Source of the DNA: Microcaldota archaeon
Lineage (GTDB): Archaea > Micrarchaeota > Micrarchaeia > Micrarchaeales > Micrarchaeaceae
Direction: 5' to 3'
Assembly: GCA_021828345.1 (NCBI GenBank)
Contig: JAJZJI010000023.1
Location: forward strand, 1-14,923
Length of the DNA stretch: 14,923 nucleotides
In this document: positions 1 to 7,980 of the stretch, piece after piece
How the letters are laid out: the number at the start of each line of letters is the position of its first letter
Position numbering within the stretch: the stretch's first letter is position 1
Translations under genes and position numbers: made by a program
The notes under the pieces: generated by a model
The model's database searches: none
Told to the model about the DNA's origin: nothing
The model's input: only the letters and a program-made list of their open reading frames with translations

Positions 1-692
1 GATCTTAATATTGCATTATGAACGCGTTTTATCATACTACTTCCAACAAAAATATTCGGCAATGATGTAAGTGTATTTAGCAATGGAAAAATTCCGTTTG
101 CCTTTTTTATTTCATTTTCTGGCAGGTCTAATCGTTCATCTTTTATTAAAAAGTATGCAAGCAATATAGCAATTACATTCAACCCTAATAATATATAGAG
201 ATATATAAATGGGTTTTTTTCTGATGTTAAAATTCCAAATCCAAATGCTGTTATGGACCCTATTAAATTAAATATCGCATATCTGCTAAAGTACCTTGGA
301 AGACTTCTGCTTCTTTTTGTACCCATTACAAGTATATTTATAGCTGGAGATGCAGCTGTGGCAATTACTGCATATAATGAGTAATATATGTATGAATTAT
401 ATAATCCTTGAAATAAAATGAAACCTAATAATACAGGGAGTGTTAAAAGTAGGGAAAGCATTATGAATGGTTTATTTTTTTTGTAATTGTCCGTCAATCT
501 GCCCCATATTATTGATGATGGTATACTAACTAAGTTGTATAAAGCAAATGCAATGCCAACATCAAAAACATTTCCGTTAAGGTATATTATATAAAGCGGT
601 ATAAATATGCCAAGACCTCCGCTTATTGCGGATATAGGTACGAGCGTTGTCATCCATTTATAATGCTGTTTTCCATGAGGCAAACATACCAC
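1..692 (-). CDS. MFS transporter, N-terminal part (runs off left edge)
   Basis: This open frame on the minus strand is cut by the left edge, so only the N-terminal half of a 12-helix permease is present. From the internal Met at 653, it reads a hydrophobic helix (ISAISGGLGIFIPLYIIYL), then NGNVFDVGIAFALYN, then the MFS loop 2-3 signature GRLTDNYKKNKPF. Further helices follow, and after the sixth comes a charged stretch (IKDERLDLPENEIKKANG) that fits the central cytoplasmic loop. The start is uncertain. GTG at 690-692 lies 3 nt after the M20 stop codon and gives a leader ending HYKWM before the first helix; archaeal relatives often have a K-W pair there. ATG at 651-653 is the alternative. No clear ribosome site precedes either. 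It is probably co-transcribed with the M20 enzyme. The substrate cannot be predicted; drug, sugar or peptide export or uptake are all possible. Confidence 0.8.
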   Translation of the reverse strand, partial: MVCLPHGKQHYKWMTTLVPISAISGGLGIFIPLYIIYLNGNVFDVGIAFALYNLVSIPSSIIWGRLTDNYKKNKPFIMLSLLLTLPVLLGFILFQGLYNSYIYYSLYAVIATAASPAINILVMGTKRSRSLPRYFSRYAIFNLIGSITAFGFGILTSEKNPFIYLYILLGLNVIAILLAYFLIKDERLDLPENEIKKANGIFPLLNTLTSLPNIFVGSSMIKRVHNAILR

Positions 693-695
693 TTT

Positions 696-1895
696 TTATT
701 GTTTGGATGCCATAAAATAAAATACCTTAGCATCGGTCAATATGTCATTTATTATTGCATATTCATCTATAATATGGGGTATGTCTGGTTTTTTGCTCCA
801 TACTACTGCATCAATGCCCTGTCTTCTGAAGAAACTTGCAAATGTTCCGCCGCCAATGCCTATAGCCTTAGGATTTATTCCAATCACGTTTTTGATTGCA
901 TTTGAAGTTAATTTCACAATTTCAGAATCTGGGGATGTTTGGCCAGCAGAATCCTCCCTCACGAATGTTTCAACTTTAATAGTTTGTGTATCATCTGAAC
1001 TTTTATTTGCTATCTCAATTACATCATTTAAAATATCATCCACCTTATAAATTGGTAAAATTCTACAGTCGATGTAAAATATTTCCGTTCCAGGAATCAT
1101 ATTTATACTATCTTGATTTTTTTCATGTTTGGTCATTTCAAATGTCGATTTATTAGGAGAAAAATTCTCATCTGTTAGATTATATTTTTCATGCAGACGT
1201 ACATCAACTAGATTTAAGAATTTTATCATTGCGCGCAGCGCATTGCTTCCTAATTCTGGCGTACTTGCATGTACCTGTTTTCCAGTGGCCGTTATTTTAA
1301 GCCACAACAAGCTTTTTTCAGCTATTTCTATTTCATCCCCACTAGCACTTCCCCCATCAGGAACTAATATAATATCCTCAGCTTTGAATATATTTTCGTT
1401 AAGTAATTTTCTTATTCCGTATGCACTGCCTAATTCTTCATCAGCAACAAGGGCAAGTCCATAATTATAATTTAATTCAACTTTTGTGTCTATTATCGCT
1501 TTAAGTGCAAAAATGGCAGCAATAACATCTTGTCCATCATCATTTGTGCCTCTTCCATAAATTTTATCGTCGACAATTGTCCCTTTAAATGGATCATACT
1601 TCCACATATTTATGTCTCCTTCGGAAACAGTATCAATATGTGCAATAACCCACAATGTTTTTTTGCAATTGCCAATTTTTGTTATTATGCTAGGGCGTTT
1701 TATATTGTTATTATCAATATATTCATAACGTGTTGTATGCAGTCCCATATTTTTTAGTATACCTTCAAGAAAATTAGCGCGTTCAGACTCCCCAGCCCCG
1801 CCACTTTGCGGCGAAATAGATTTTATCTCTATCATATTTTGCATGGCTCTTATAATCTCATCTCTATAACTATCTATTATTGATATATCTTTCAT
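696..1895 (-). CDS. M20 family zinc metallohydrolase (ArgE/DapE/carboxypeptidase type)
   Basis: This is a 399-residue cytosolic M20/M28-clan hydrolase that cleaves an amide bond in a small peptide or N-acyl amino acid. Numbered from the ATG at 1895, the co-catalytic zinc site is complete: H86-x-D88 in AHIDTV, bridging D119 in GTNDD, general base E153 and ligand E154 in ADEELGS, D180 in VPDGG, and H384 in PHIIDE. H209 (VHASTPELGSNA) lies in the dimerisation lid. The frame could extend to a TTG at 1904. However, a TATA-like box on the minus strand is centred near 1922, about 27 nt before the ATG, which predicts a leaderless mRNA starting at the ATG. The exact substrate (acetylornithine, succinyl-diaminopimelate, dipeptide) is not decidable, since no arginine or lysine genes are nearby. 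It sits just upstream of the MFS permease, so a peptide or amino-acid uptake and cleavage pair is possible. Confidence 0.88.
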   Translation of the reverse strand: MKDISIIDSYRDEIIRAMQNMIEIKSISPQSGGAGESERANFLEGILKNMGLHTTRYEYIDNNNIKRPSIITKIGNCKKTLWVIAHIDTVSEGDINMWKYDPFKGTIVDDKIYGRGTNDDGQDVIAAIFALKAIIDTKVELNYNYGLALVADEELGSAYGIRKLLNENIFKAEDIILVPDGGSASGDEIEIAEKSLLWLKITATGKQVHASTPELGSNALRAMIKFLNLVDVRLHEKYNLTDENFSPNKSTFEMTKHEKNQDSINMIPGTEIFYIDCRILPIYKVDDILNDVIEIANKSSDDTQTIKVETFVREDSAGQTSPDSEIVKLTSNAIKNVIGINPKAIGIGGGTFASFFRRQGIDAVVWSKKPDIPHIIDEYAIINDILTDAKVFYFMASKQ

Positions 1896-1917
1896 AATAA
1901 GCAAAGCACAATTAAAC

Positions 1918-1926
1918 TATATTATA
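1918..1926 (-). promoter_or_regulatory. TATA-like box for the M20 hydrolase gene
   Basis: The minus strand reads AGTATAATATAG here. The centre is about 27 nt before the ATG at 1895 and only about 18 nt before the alternative TTG at 1904. Archaeal TATA boxes lie about 26 nt before transcription start, so this spacing predicts a leaderless transcript and supports the ATG. It lies in the 36-45 nt gap after the glycosyltransferase gene. Confidence 0.5.
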
Positions 1927-1940
1927 CTTTTGTACGGTTT

Positions 1941-3152
1941 TTATCGCTCCCACTTTTCGCTCCAGAACGTCAAAAATCCATATACGGACACAAAGAATAA
2001 CATCGCCATATATATTCCTCCTAATGTAAATGTCCTTATCTTTTTGCTCCTTATAGTTCTTGATAGTTTATAAACGTAAAAAATTGTTATGATATAACTG
2101 AATACTTCTAAAATCAGTATAAATATGTATGTTGTATGTGATCCATTGAATATATTTATGGTCCTACTAATACTAAGAAAAATTTCATTTATCCCTCTGT
2201 TTATATAAATAGAACTTCTTAAAATTATAAGTAAGGCACCAAGTATTGGAAGTATATACATATATGTCATTTGGAATGAATAAAAAAGTGGCCTTCTGTT
2301 TAAATATGTACCATCTAAAAGTTCTTTGAAAAAATATAAGTAACCTGCTCTAGACCATCGTATTGCTTGGTTTAAAACTTTTTTTACACTTTTCGGTGCC
2401 TCTGTTATAGCTATAGCGCCTTCAGCCCTTATGGCTTTATATCCAAGATCTAATATGTGTGCAGTAAGTTGTCTATCATCTGCGTATGCTGTATTCTTAC
2501 CAAATACTCTGCCGTCAATGTACTCCTGTGATTGCATATATTTTTTAACCAATTCTGTTCTATACATTACGCATTCACCATCTAGTACCATTGGCATACC
2601 AAGGCTCTCAATTTTAGAAAAACCAAACTCTTTAAGTCGTTGGAAAAATTCTAGTGCGTACGGTATATTTTTATTATTATAAATACGCATTTTTATTTGT
2701 GCACCTACCCCACCTATACCATCTTTAAATGTGTTGAGCATTCGTTTAGCCGTATTCTTACAAAGTATAGTATCACTATCGACGAAAAGAATATATTTGG
2801 ATGTCACCATTGCAGCTCCATTTGCCAGTGCATTGCGTTTTCCACAATGTTTATTTTTATATATAAATAACCCACCATATTTTTTTGTTATAGTATCATA
2901 CGGGTGTAACGCGTTATCTCCTACAACTATAAATTTTATATGTGAATTATACAAAGAGCAAATAGTTCGTTCAAATATTTTTGGATGTTCCATATATATG
3001 GGCACTACTGCTGTTATTTCATTTATATTACGTTTATTCTTACTAATCACATGCGCCTTTTTTTTCGTGCTAAGATTGAAAATATAATAAGATATTGAAA
3101 GTAGACTAAGAAATGTAGAAATTAAAAATATAAAAATAAATATTAATTGCAT
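1941..3152 (-). CDS. Membrane-bound family 2 glycosyltransferase (hyaluronan-synthase-like)
   Basis: This 403-residue inverting glycosyltransferase of family GT2 would transfer a sugar from a nucleotide-sugar on the cytoplasmic face of the membrane. An N-terminal membrane helix (about 2-26) is followed by the catalytic domain: VPIYMEHP (50-57), GKRNALANGA (104-113), the DSD metal/UDP motif at 125-127, the acceptor-site region around DGEC (191-194), the catalytic ADDRQ (224-228), and QAIRW (262-266). The last matches the QxxRW signature of processive synthases. Three or four membrane helices follow (about 291-312, 341-361, 376-396). This layout matches hyaluronan, cellulose and chitin-synthase-like enzymes, so a surface polysaccharide or glycolipid product is plausible for a wall-less cell; this is inference. 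ATG at 3152 has AGGT 6 nt upstream. It ends 45 nt before the M20 start and may share its transcript. Confidence 0.87.
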   Translation of the reverse strand: MQLIFIFIFLISTFLSLLSISYYIFNLSTKKKAHVISKNKRNINEITAVVPIYMEHPKIFERTICSLYNSHIKFIVVGDNALHPYDTITKKYGGLFIYKNKHCGKRNALANGAAMVTSKYILFVDSDTILCKNTAKRMLNTFKDGIGGVGAQIKMRIYNNKNIPYALEFFQRLKEFGFSKIESLGMPMVLDGECVMYRTELVKKYMQSQEYIDGRVFGKNTAYADDRQLTAHILDLGYKAIRAEGAIAITEAPKSVKKVLNQAIRWSRAGYLYFFKELLDGTYLNRRPLFYSFQMTYMYILPILGALLIILRSSIYINRGINEIFLSISRTINIFNGSHTTYIFILILEVFSYIITIFYVYKLSRTIRSKKIRTFTLGGIYMAMLFFVSVYGFLTFWSEKWER

Positions 3153-3158
3153 TAACTT

Positions 3159-3162
3159 ACCT
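3159..3162 (-). promoter_or_regulatory. Ribosome binding site for the GT2 gene
   Basis: On the minus strand AGGT sits 6 nt before the ATG at 3152. It matches the archaeal 16S tail (complement of ACCTCC) and indicates a leadered message, unlike the divergent gene on the other side. Confidence 0.45.
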
Positions 3163-3181
3163 GTCTAATATAAATTGAATG

Positions 3182-3194
3182 TGTTAAATATATC
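3182..3194 (-). promoter_or_regulatory. Candidate TATA box for the GT2 gene
   Basis: The minus strand reads GATATATTTAACA, centred near 3188. Transcription about 26 nt downstream would begin near 3162, just at the AGGT ribosome site. A second AT-rich box at 3166-3175 (ATTTATATTA) looks better by sequence but is only about 19 nt from the ATG, too close for a normal start. The choice between them is uncertain. Confidence 0.35.
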
Positions 3195-3238
3195 AGTTTT
3201 GTTTGATTGCGCTTTTCATATATTCTAAGAATTACACA

Positions 3239-3248
3239 TTTATATTAA
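3239..3248 (+). promoter_or_regulatory. TATA box for the thioredoxin-NHL gene (leaderless)
   Basis: TTTATATTAA is a near-consensus archaeal TATA box centred about 25 nt before ATG 3268 and about 28 nt before ATG 3271. No AGGT-type site lies between, so the mRNA is predicted to start at or beside the start codon. The whole divergent region 3153-3267 holds this box, the opposing box for the GT2 gene, and nothing else I can recognise. Confidence 0.6.
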
Positions 3249-3267
3249 GTTTAGTATCTATAGTTTT

Positions 3268-4782
3268 ATGATGTTAGATAAACCTACCTTTATGGATAAA
3301 AAAATAAGGGAATTTCCAAAGTCCTTTAAATGGCTAAATACTAAAAAACAAATAGATATAGGTATGCTTAAAGGGCAGATTGTTATATTAGATTTTTGGA
3401 CGTATTGCTGTATAAATTGTGTTCATATGGCTCAAACACTAAATTATGTGGATGAGCGTTATAAGAACAAACCTGTTGTTATAATAGGCATTCATTCGGC
3501 AAAGTATGCTAATGAAAAAAATCCATCAAATATTGCGGATGCAATAAATAGATATGGCATTGTGCATCCTGTGATAGTTGATGAAAACATGCATTTATGG
3601 AAGGAATATGGTATACATGCTTGGCCTACGCTTGTTTTCTTAGGGCCAGATGGCACAATACTACATAAGGCTGCTGGAGAAATTTCAAATGAATCTTTAT
3701 CTGAAATAATAGATGATCTTTTAGATAGGTATACAAATGAAAAACTTCTTTCAAAAAAACGTGCTGATATATATCTTCAATATAAAAGCGATGATGAAGA
3801 GAAAAATCAATTAAGGTACCCTGGAAAAATAGCTATATCTGAAAATGGGAAACTTATTGCCATTAGTGATACTTCAAACAATAGGGTGCTTATTTTAGAT
3901 CGCAGTGATAATCGCGTTATGGATACAATAGGGTGTGGGTATGGTGGATTTTTAGATGGCAATTTTGATAATTCACGACTTTTAAAACCTCAAGGTGTAT
4001 TTTTTAGAAAAAATATTTTGTATATAGCTGATACGGGTAATCATTCCATAAGAGCAGCAGATATGAGAAATAGGCGCATTATCACAATCGCAGGTGACGG
4101 AGAGCGAGGCGTTCATATGAGCTTTAATAATAAATATATAGCAAAAGAGACATCATTATTATCCCCTTGGGATTTATCAATAAATGGTAAATTTCTATAT
4201 ATCGCAATGGCCGGCTTAAATCAAATATGGCGTTATGATTTTGATGATGAGACTATAATGCCTTTTGCTGGGGCAGGATATGAAAACATAGTGGACGGAG
4301 AATTAGAAAAAGCCTTGATGGCTCAGCCTAGCGGATTATTTTACGATAACGATTACATATATGTTGTAGATAGTGAGACCTCATCTGTGCGTTCAATAAA
4401 TATATCCAAAAATTTTATAAGTACAATAATAGGTGCAGGGCTTTTCATATATGGCGATAATGATGGTAAATTTAATGTAGGCAGGCTTCAGCATCCGCTT
4501 GGGATAACAAAAGCAAAAGATAAAATCTATGTGGCAGATACATATAATAATTCTATACGTTTGATAGATCTCTCTACAAAAAATATTACAACTCTAATAA
4601 AAAAAGACTCCGAGTCGCAGTGCAGATTTGAGGATAAGAATTGTGATACGCTTGGTCTTTATGAGCCATCCGATGTTAAAATATATAAGGAAATATTATA
4701 TATTGCAGATACAAATAATCATCTTATTAGGACATTTGACTTAAACAAAAGAATTTTAAATACTATTAAAATTTATTGGTGA
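3268..4782 (+). CDS. NHLRC2-like protein: thioredoxin-fold domain plus NHL-repeat beta-propeller
   Basis: This 504-residue protein has no signal peptide or membrane helix and so is predicted cytosolic. Residues about 10-155 form a thioredoxin-like domain of the TlpA/AhpC type. It includes LDFWTYCCINC (C48xxC51, with an extra C47), then VVIIGIHSAKYANEK, and WPTLVFLGPDGT with the cis-Pro. From about 180 to the end come six NHL-type blades, each with a variant of L..P.g......lyIADT.N..IR: examples are near 188-212 (ISDTSNNRV), 253-266 (YIADTGNHSIR), 415-428 (YVADTYNNSIR) and 480-493 (YIADTNNHLIR). Human NHLRC2 has the same order and the same CCINC site; its precise biochemical function is not established. 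The start is either of two adjacent ATGs (3268 or 3271), set by the leaderless promoter. The stop overlaps the ribosome site of the next gene, so the two are translationally coupled. Confidence 0.88.
   Translation: MMLDKPTFMDKKIREFPKSFKWLNTKKQIDIGMLKGQIVILDFWTYCCINCVHMAQTLNYVDERYKNKPVVIIGIHSAKYANEKNPSNIADAINRYGIVHPVIVDENMHLWKEYGIHAWPTLVFLGPDGTILHKAAGEISNESLSEIIDDLLDRYTNEKLLSKKRADIYLQYKSDDEEKNQLRYPGKIAISENGKLIAISDTSNNRVLILDRSDNRVMDTIGCGYGGFLDGNFDNSRLLKPQGVFFRKNILYIADTGNHSIRAADMRNRRIITIAGDGERGVHMSFNNKYIAKETSLLSPWDLSINGKFLYIAMAGLNQIWRYDFDDETIMPFAGAGYENIVDGELEKALMAQPSGLFYDNDYIYVVDSETSSVRSINISKNFISTIIGAGLFIYGDNDGKFNVGRLQHPLGITKAKDKIYVADTYNNSIRLIDLSTKNITTLIKKDSESQCRFEDKNCDTLGLYEPSDVKIYKEILYIADTNNHLIRTFDLNKRILNTIKIYW
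4778..4782 (+). promoter_or_regulatory. Ribosome binding site that decides the TTG start of the DUF255 gene
   Basis: GGTGA overlaps the TGA stop of the preceding gene and lies 4 nt before TTG 4787. It is 19 nt before the first in-frame ATG (4802), too far to serve that codon. This favours the TTG. Confidence 0.55.
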
Positions 4783-4786
4783 ATCA

Positions 4787-6856
4787 TTGCCAAATAAAAA
4801 TATGCTTTATAAATCAAAAAGTCCATATTTACTAGAGCATGCTAATGATCCTGTGAACTGGGGGGAATGGTCAAGCCAAACATTACTCGAAGCAAAAAAA
4901 GAGAATAAACTAATATTTATTTCTATAGGCTATTCTACGTGTCATTGGTGCCATGTAATGCAAAAAGAATCCTTTAAGGATGATGAAGTTGCAAATATAT
5001 TGAATAAATATTTTATATCTATAAAAATAGACAAGGAGGAGCGTCCTGATATAAATAATTATTACATGTCCTTATGCCAGAAACTTAACGGACATGGTGG
5101 CTGGCCGCTTACAATCATATTGCTTCCAAATCTTAGCCCACTTTTAATTACTACGTATATGCCAAAATTGAGCAATTTCCAATCTGTTGGGATGCTGTCA
5201 TATATTAAAGAGCTTTCTGATGAATGGGTTAAAAGTCCAAATAAACTTGAGAATGATGCGTATATGCTCTCAGAGCGTATATCCGCGGATTTGTCTTTAA
5301 ATACGAAAAAATCAGAAAATATAAACAAAAAAACTCTAGATACAATATACGGGTATCTTTCAGAAATGTTTGATTATGATTATGGTGGATTCGGTAACAA
5401 TATGAAATTTCCAATGCCACACTATCTTGGCTTTTTATTGCGCTACTATGATTATTCTAATGATTATGATGCGTTAAATATGGTGAAGCAGACACTATTA
5501 TATTTGCGATTTAGTGGTACGTATGATCAAATTGGTTTTGGAGTGCATCGATATTCAACAGCAAGGGATTGGCATTTGCCACACTTTGAAAAAATGCTTT
5601 ACGATCAGGCGTTAATTGGTATGATATATATTGAAACTTATCAAATTACCAAAGAACAAATTTTTTTAAATGTGGCAGAGGAGATAGCATCATGCATGTT
5701 AAATCAATTTCTTTCTGATTATGGCGCTTTTTATACTGCAATTGATGCTGATAGTGGTGGAATTGAAGGAAAATATTATACAATAACATATGATCAATTA
5801 TGTTCTGTTTTATTTGGGCAGGAGCTTGAAATATTTTCCGATGCATTTGGCGTAGAGCGCGATGGTAATTATACTAAAAGAAATGATATGCTGCCAAAAG
5901 GGAATATATTATACCAAAATATGAGTCATAAAGAACTTTCCGAGCGCTATAATCTTAAAATAACTGAAATAGTAAAAATTTTAAATGACTCAATAGTAAA
6001 GGTAAGGAGCATGCGCAATAATAATTCAACGTTGAAAATCGATAATAAGATACTATCAGATTTAAATGGACTTGCCATATCTTTTATGTCTAAATTATAT
6101 GCAGCAACGCTGAATAAAAAATATTTATCAATTGCAAGGCACAATGCCGATTTCATAATAAAAAATATGTATGATAAAGGAAATTTATTTCATGCGTACG
6201 TCGGTGAGGGATATATCGATGGATTTTTGGATGATTATGCGTTTACAATAAATGGATTTATTGATTTATACGAATCTTCCATTGATGAAAAATATCTAAG
6301 ATATGCAATAAACCTATCTGAAATTATGGTAGAAAAATTTTATGATAAAGTGGAAAATGTTTTTTATTTCAATAAAAATTTTAATGAACAGAATAAGAAA
6401 GAAAAAATATTATCTGATATTGCAACTCCTGCTGGTAATTCAATTGCTATATATGATTTGGCAAAAATATCGAGGATAACTGGAAATATAAAATATATGC
6501 AAATGGCAAATTTAGGCTTGGAATCTATAATTGGTGCTGGTAATAATTTGTTAAATTATACTGTGTTAATGAATGTGCTATTTTATCAGTTTGGCAAAAG
6601 TTATGAATTTGTAATAGCTGCAGAGAACGATGCCTTAAATAATGATGTTTATGAGGTAATAAACTGTATTAATAAAAATTTTATTCCGAATAAAATAATA
6701 CTTTTAAAGAGTAAGTATACAAATGATATCGCGGATTATATAAAAAATATGCCAACTAACTCAAATTTATCACTTTATGTCTGTAAAAATAATATGTGTG
6801 GGAAACCTGTTATTGGTATAAAGGCAATAAAGCAATATATAAACGATCTGAAATAA
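4787..6856 (+). CDS. DUF255 thioredoxin-like / alpha-toroid protein (YyaL/SPATA20 family)
   Basis: This 689-residue protein carries all the landmarks of the YyaL/SPATA20 family. They are SPYLLEHANDPVNW (12-25), the thioredoxin-like active site STCHWCHVM (C52, C55), ERPDINNYYM, GGWPLTIILLP, KFPMPHYL, the signature DQIGFGVHRYS...HLPHFEKMLYDQAL near 246-275, DADSGGIEGKYY, DGFLDDYAFTINGF, ATPAGNS, and a C-terminal YVCKNNMCGKPV. The second part should fold as an (alpha/alpha)6 toroid like glycosyl hydrolases or N-acylglucosamine epimerases. The true reaction is not established for the family. The TTG start at 4787 is favoured by the GGTGA site and gives MPNKNML, resembling the family's usual M-x-N-x-L opening; ATG 4802 would remove it. 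The gene lies 4 nt after the NHLRC2-like gene. The one departure seen is ITTYMP where relatives usually have GTYFP. Confidence 0.9.
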   Translation: MPNKNMLYKSKSPYLLEHANDPVNWGEWSSQTLLEAKKENKLIFISIGYSTCHWCHVMQKESFKDDEVANILNKYFISIKIDKEERPDINNYYMSLCQKLNGHGGWPLTIILLPNLSPLLITTYMPKLSNFQSVGMLSYIKELSDEWVKSPNKLENDAYMLSERISADLSLNTKKSENINKKTLDTIYGYLSEMFDYDYGGFGNNMKFPMPHYLGFLLRYYDYSNDYDALNMVKQTLLYLRFSGTYDQIGFGVHRYSTARDWHLPHFEKMLYDQALIGMIYIETYQITKEQIFLNVAEEIASCMLNQFLSDYGAFYTAIDADSGGIEGKYYTITYDQLCSVLFGQELEIFSDAFGVERDGNYTKRNDMLPKGNILYQNMSHKELSERYNLKITEIVKILNDSIVKVRSMRNNNSTLKIDNKILSDLNGLAISFMSKLYAATLNKKYLSIARHNADFIIKNMYDKGNLFHAYVGEGYIDGFLDDYAFTINGFIDLYESSIDEKYLRYAINLSEIMVEKFYDKVENVFYFNKNFNEQNKKEKILSDIATPAGNSIAIYDLAKISRITGNIKYMQMANLGLESIIGAGNNLLNYTVLMNVLFYQFGKSYEFVIAAENDALNNDVYEVINCINKNFIPNKIILLKSKYTNDIADYIKNMPTNSNLSLYVCKNNMCGKPVIGIKAIKQYINDLK

Positions 6857-6867
6857 AACTAAATTCA

Positions 6868-6878
6868 TTTAATATTTA
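6868..6878 (+). promoter_or_regulatory. Candidate TATA box for the 2-oxoacid dehydrogenase operon
   Basis: TTTAATATTTA lies in the 48-nt gap after the DUF255 gene, centred about 32 nt before ATG 6905. Transcription would start near 6899, giving a leader of only about 5 nt. No AGGT-type site precedes the ATG, which fits near-leaderless translation. Confidence 0.45.
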
Positions 6879-6904
6879 CCTGTGTTATTGAATTGTGTGT
6901 TCTT

Positions 6905-7972
6905 ATGCAAAAAAAAGTTTTTGAGTGTTCTATTGATTACATACAGGTTATGGATGAAAATGGTAATATAGATGCTAATTTGATGCCTAAAGATGTTGAT
7001 GATAATAAAATAGTTGAGATGTATAAGTATATGCTTTTTGCAAGGAATTTAGATTCTAAAACATTAAGTTTGCAAAGGCAGGGGCGCGCAGATACGTTCG
7101 CGCCGCTTTTAGGAGAAGAGGCATCACAAATAGGCGTTGCATTTGCGATGCGCAAGGATGATTATCTTATTCCTGCCTTTAGGCAGCATGGCATTTATCT
7201 TGCGCGCGGTCTTCCAATAAAAAGCTATTTTTTATATTGGAAGGGTTATGAGGAGGGTAATGCCACTGCTAAAAGTATAAACGCGCTGCCAATAATAGTG
7301 CCAGTTGCAACACAGATGCCACATGGTGCAGGGGTTGCATTCACCCAAAAATACTTAGGGCGTGATGCTGTTGCAGTTGCCTATGTGGGAGATGGAGGTA
7401 CATCCGAAGGCGATTTTTATGAAGCGATAAACTTTGCAGGGGTAAATAAGCTTCCGTTTATAGCAATAATTGAGAATAATCAATGGGCAATATCGATACC
7501 TAGAAATAAACAGACAGCAGCAGAAACATTGGCACAAAAAGCTGTTGCGGTGGGCATAAAGGGCATACAGGTGGACGGCAACGATGTTATAGGTGTATAC
7601 AAAGTGGTGAAAGACGCAATCGATAATTCGAAAAATGGGCCTACTGTAATAGAGTGTGTGACATATAGGATGAGCATGCATACAACTGCTGATGATCCTA
7701 CAAAATATCGTTCTGATTCGGAAGTGAAAGCGTGGGCAGAGAAGGATCCATTAAAAAGGGTTAGGGCATATCTTGTAAAGAAAGGATTATGGAATGATGA
7801 TTTAGAGAAAAAGACAACAGAGGAGCAGCTTGCTCAAATAGATAAGGCTGTGGAGGAGGCCGAAACATTTAAGGCTGATCCTAAAAGCATGTTCGAGAAT
7901 ATATATAGTTTTATGCCAGAGGTATTGAAGGATGAGGAAGATAGCGCAGTAGCCGCTAATTTCTGGCAGTAG
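6905..7972 (+). CDS. pdhA: 2-oxoacid dehydrogenase complex E1 component, alpha subunit
   Basis: This is the alpha half of the thiamine-diphosphate-dependent E1 decarboxylase of a pyruvate/branched-chain 2-oxoacid dehydrogenase complex (355 residues, usual length). The cofactor motif is complete: V-GDG at 162-164, then 26 residues to the N191-N192 pair (IIENNQWAIS). Other family landmarks are RQGRADTFAPLLGEEA (58-73), FRQHG (92-96), PHGAGVAF (139-146), and the loop YRMSMHTTADDPTKYR (254-269). That loop matches the branched-chain type (HxTxDD) better than the pyruvate type. The frame extends to a TTG at 6893 but ATG 6905 is preferred as the only ATG near the family start. The related Thermoplasma acidophilum complex has been reported active on branched-chain 2-oxoacids; the symbol is a family label, not a substrate claim. 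It is first in an eight-gene run, and E1beta begins 8 nt downstream. Confidence 0.93.
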   Translation: MQKKVFECSIDYIQVMDENGNIDANLMPKDVDDNKIVEMYKYMLFARNLDSKTLSLQRQGRADTFAPLLGEEASQIGVAFAMRKDDYLIPAFRQHGIYLARGLPIKSYFLYWKGYEEGNATAKSINALPIIVPVATQMPHGAGVAFTQKYLGRDAVAVAYVGDGGTSEGDFYEAINFAGVNKLPFIAIIENNQWAISIPRNKQTAAETLAQKAVAVGIKGIQVDGNDVIGVYKVVKDAIDNSKNGPTVIECVTYRMSMHTTADDPTKYRSDSEVKAWAEKDPLKRVRAYLVKKGLWNDDLEKKTTEEQLAQIDKAVEEAETFKADPKSMFENIYSFMPEVLKDEEDSAVAANFWQ

Positions 7973-7975
7973 GTG
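7971..7975 (+). promoter_or_regulatory. Ribosome binding site for E1beta
   Basis: AGGTG overlaps the TAG stop of E1alpha and lies 5 nt before ATG 7981, so termination on E1alpha can feed directly into E1beta. This suits two subunits needed in equal amounts. Confidence 0.6.
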
Positions 7976-7980
7976 TTTTT

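Noticed and set aside
1..4. Window begins with GATC, a possible cloning-site junction
   Set aside because: A four-base match at an arbitrary window edge is expected by chance, and the open frame runs into it normally.
742..1050. Plus-strand frames inside the M20 gene (also 1129-1464)
   Set aside because: The minus-strand frame has the full M20 zinc-ligand set; these antisense frames have no recognisable motif.
3166..3175. ATTTATATTA as TATA box of the GT2 gene
   Set aside because: It is a good match by sequence but only about 19 nt from the ATG, and the gene has an AGGT site that implies a 5' leader. The box at 3182-3194 fits better.
6893..6904. TTG start four codons upstream of E1alpha ATG
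   Set aside because: It has no ribosome site, and the ATG at 6905 fits the TATA-like box as well and is the more normal start codon.
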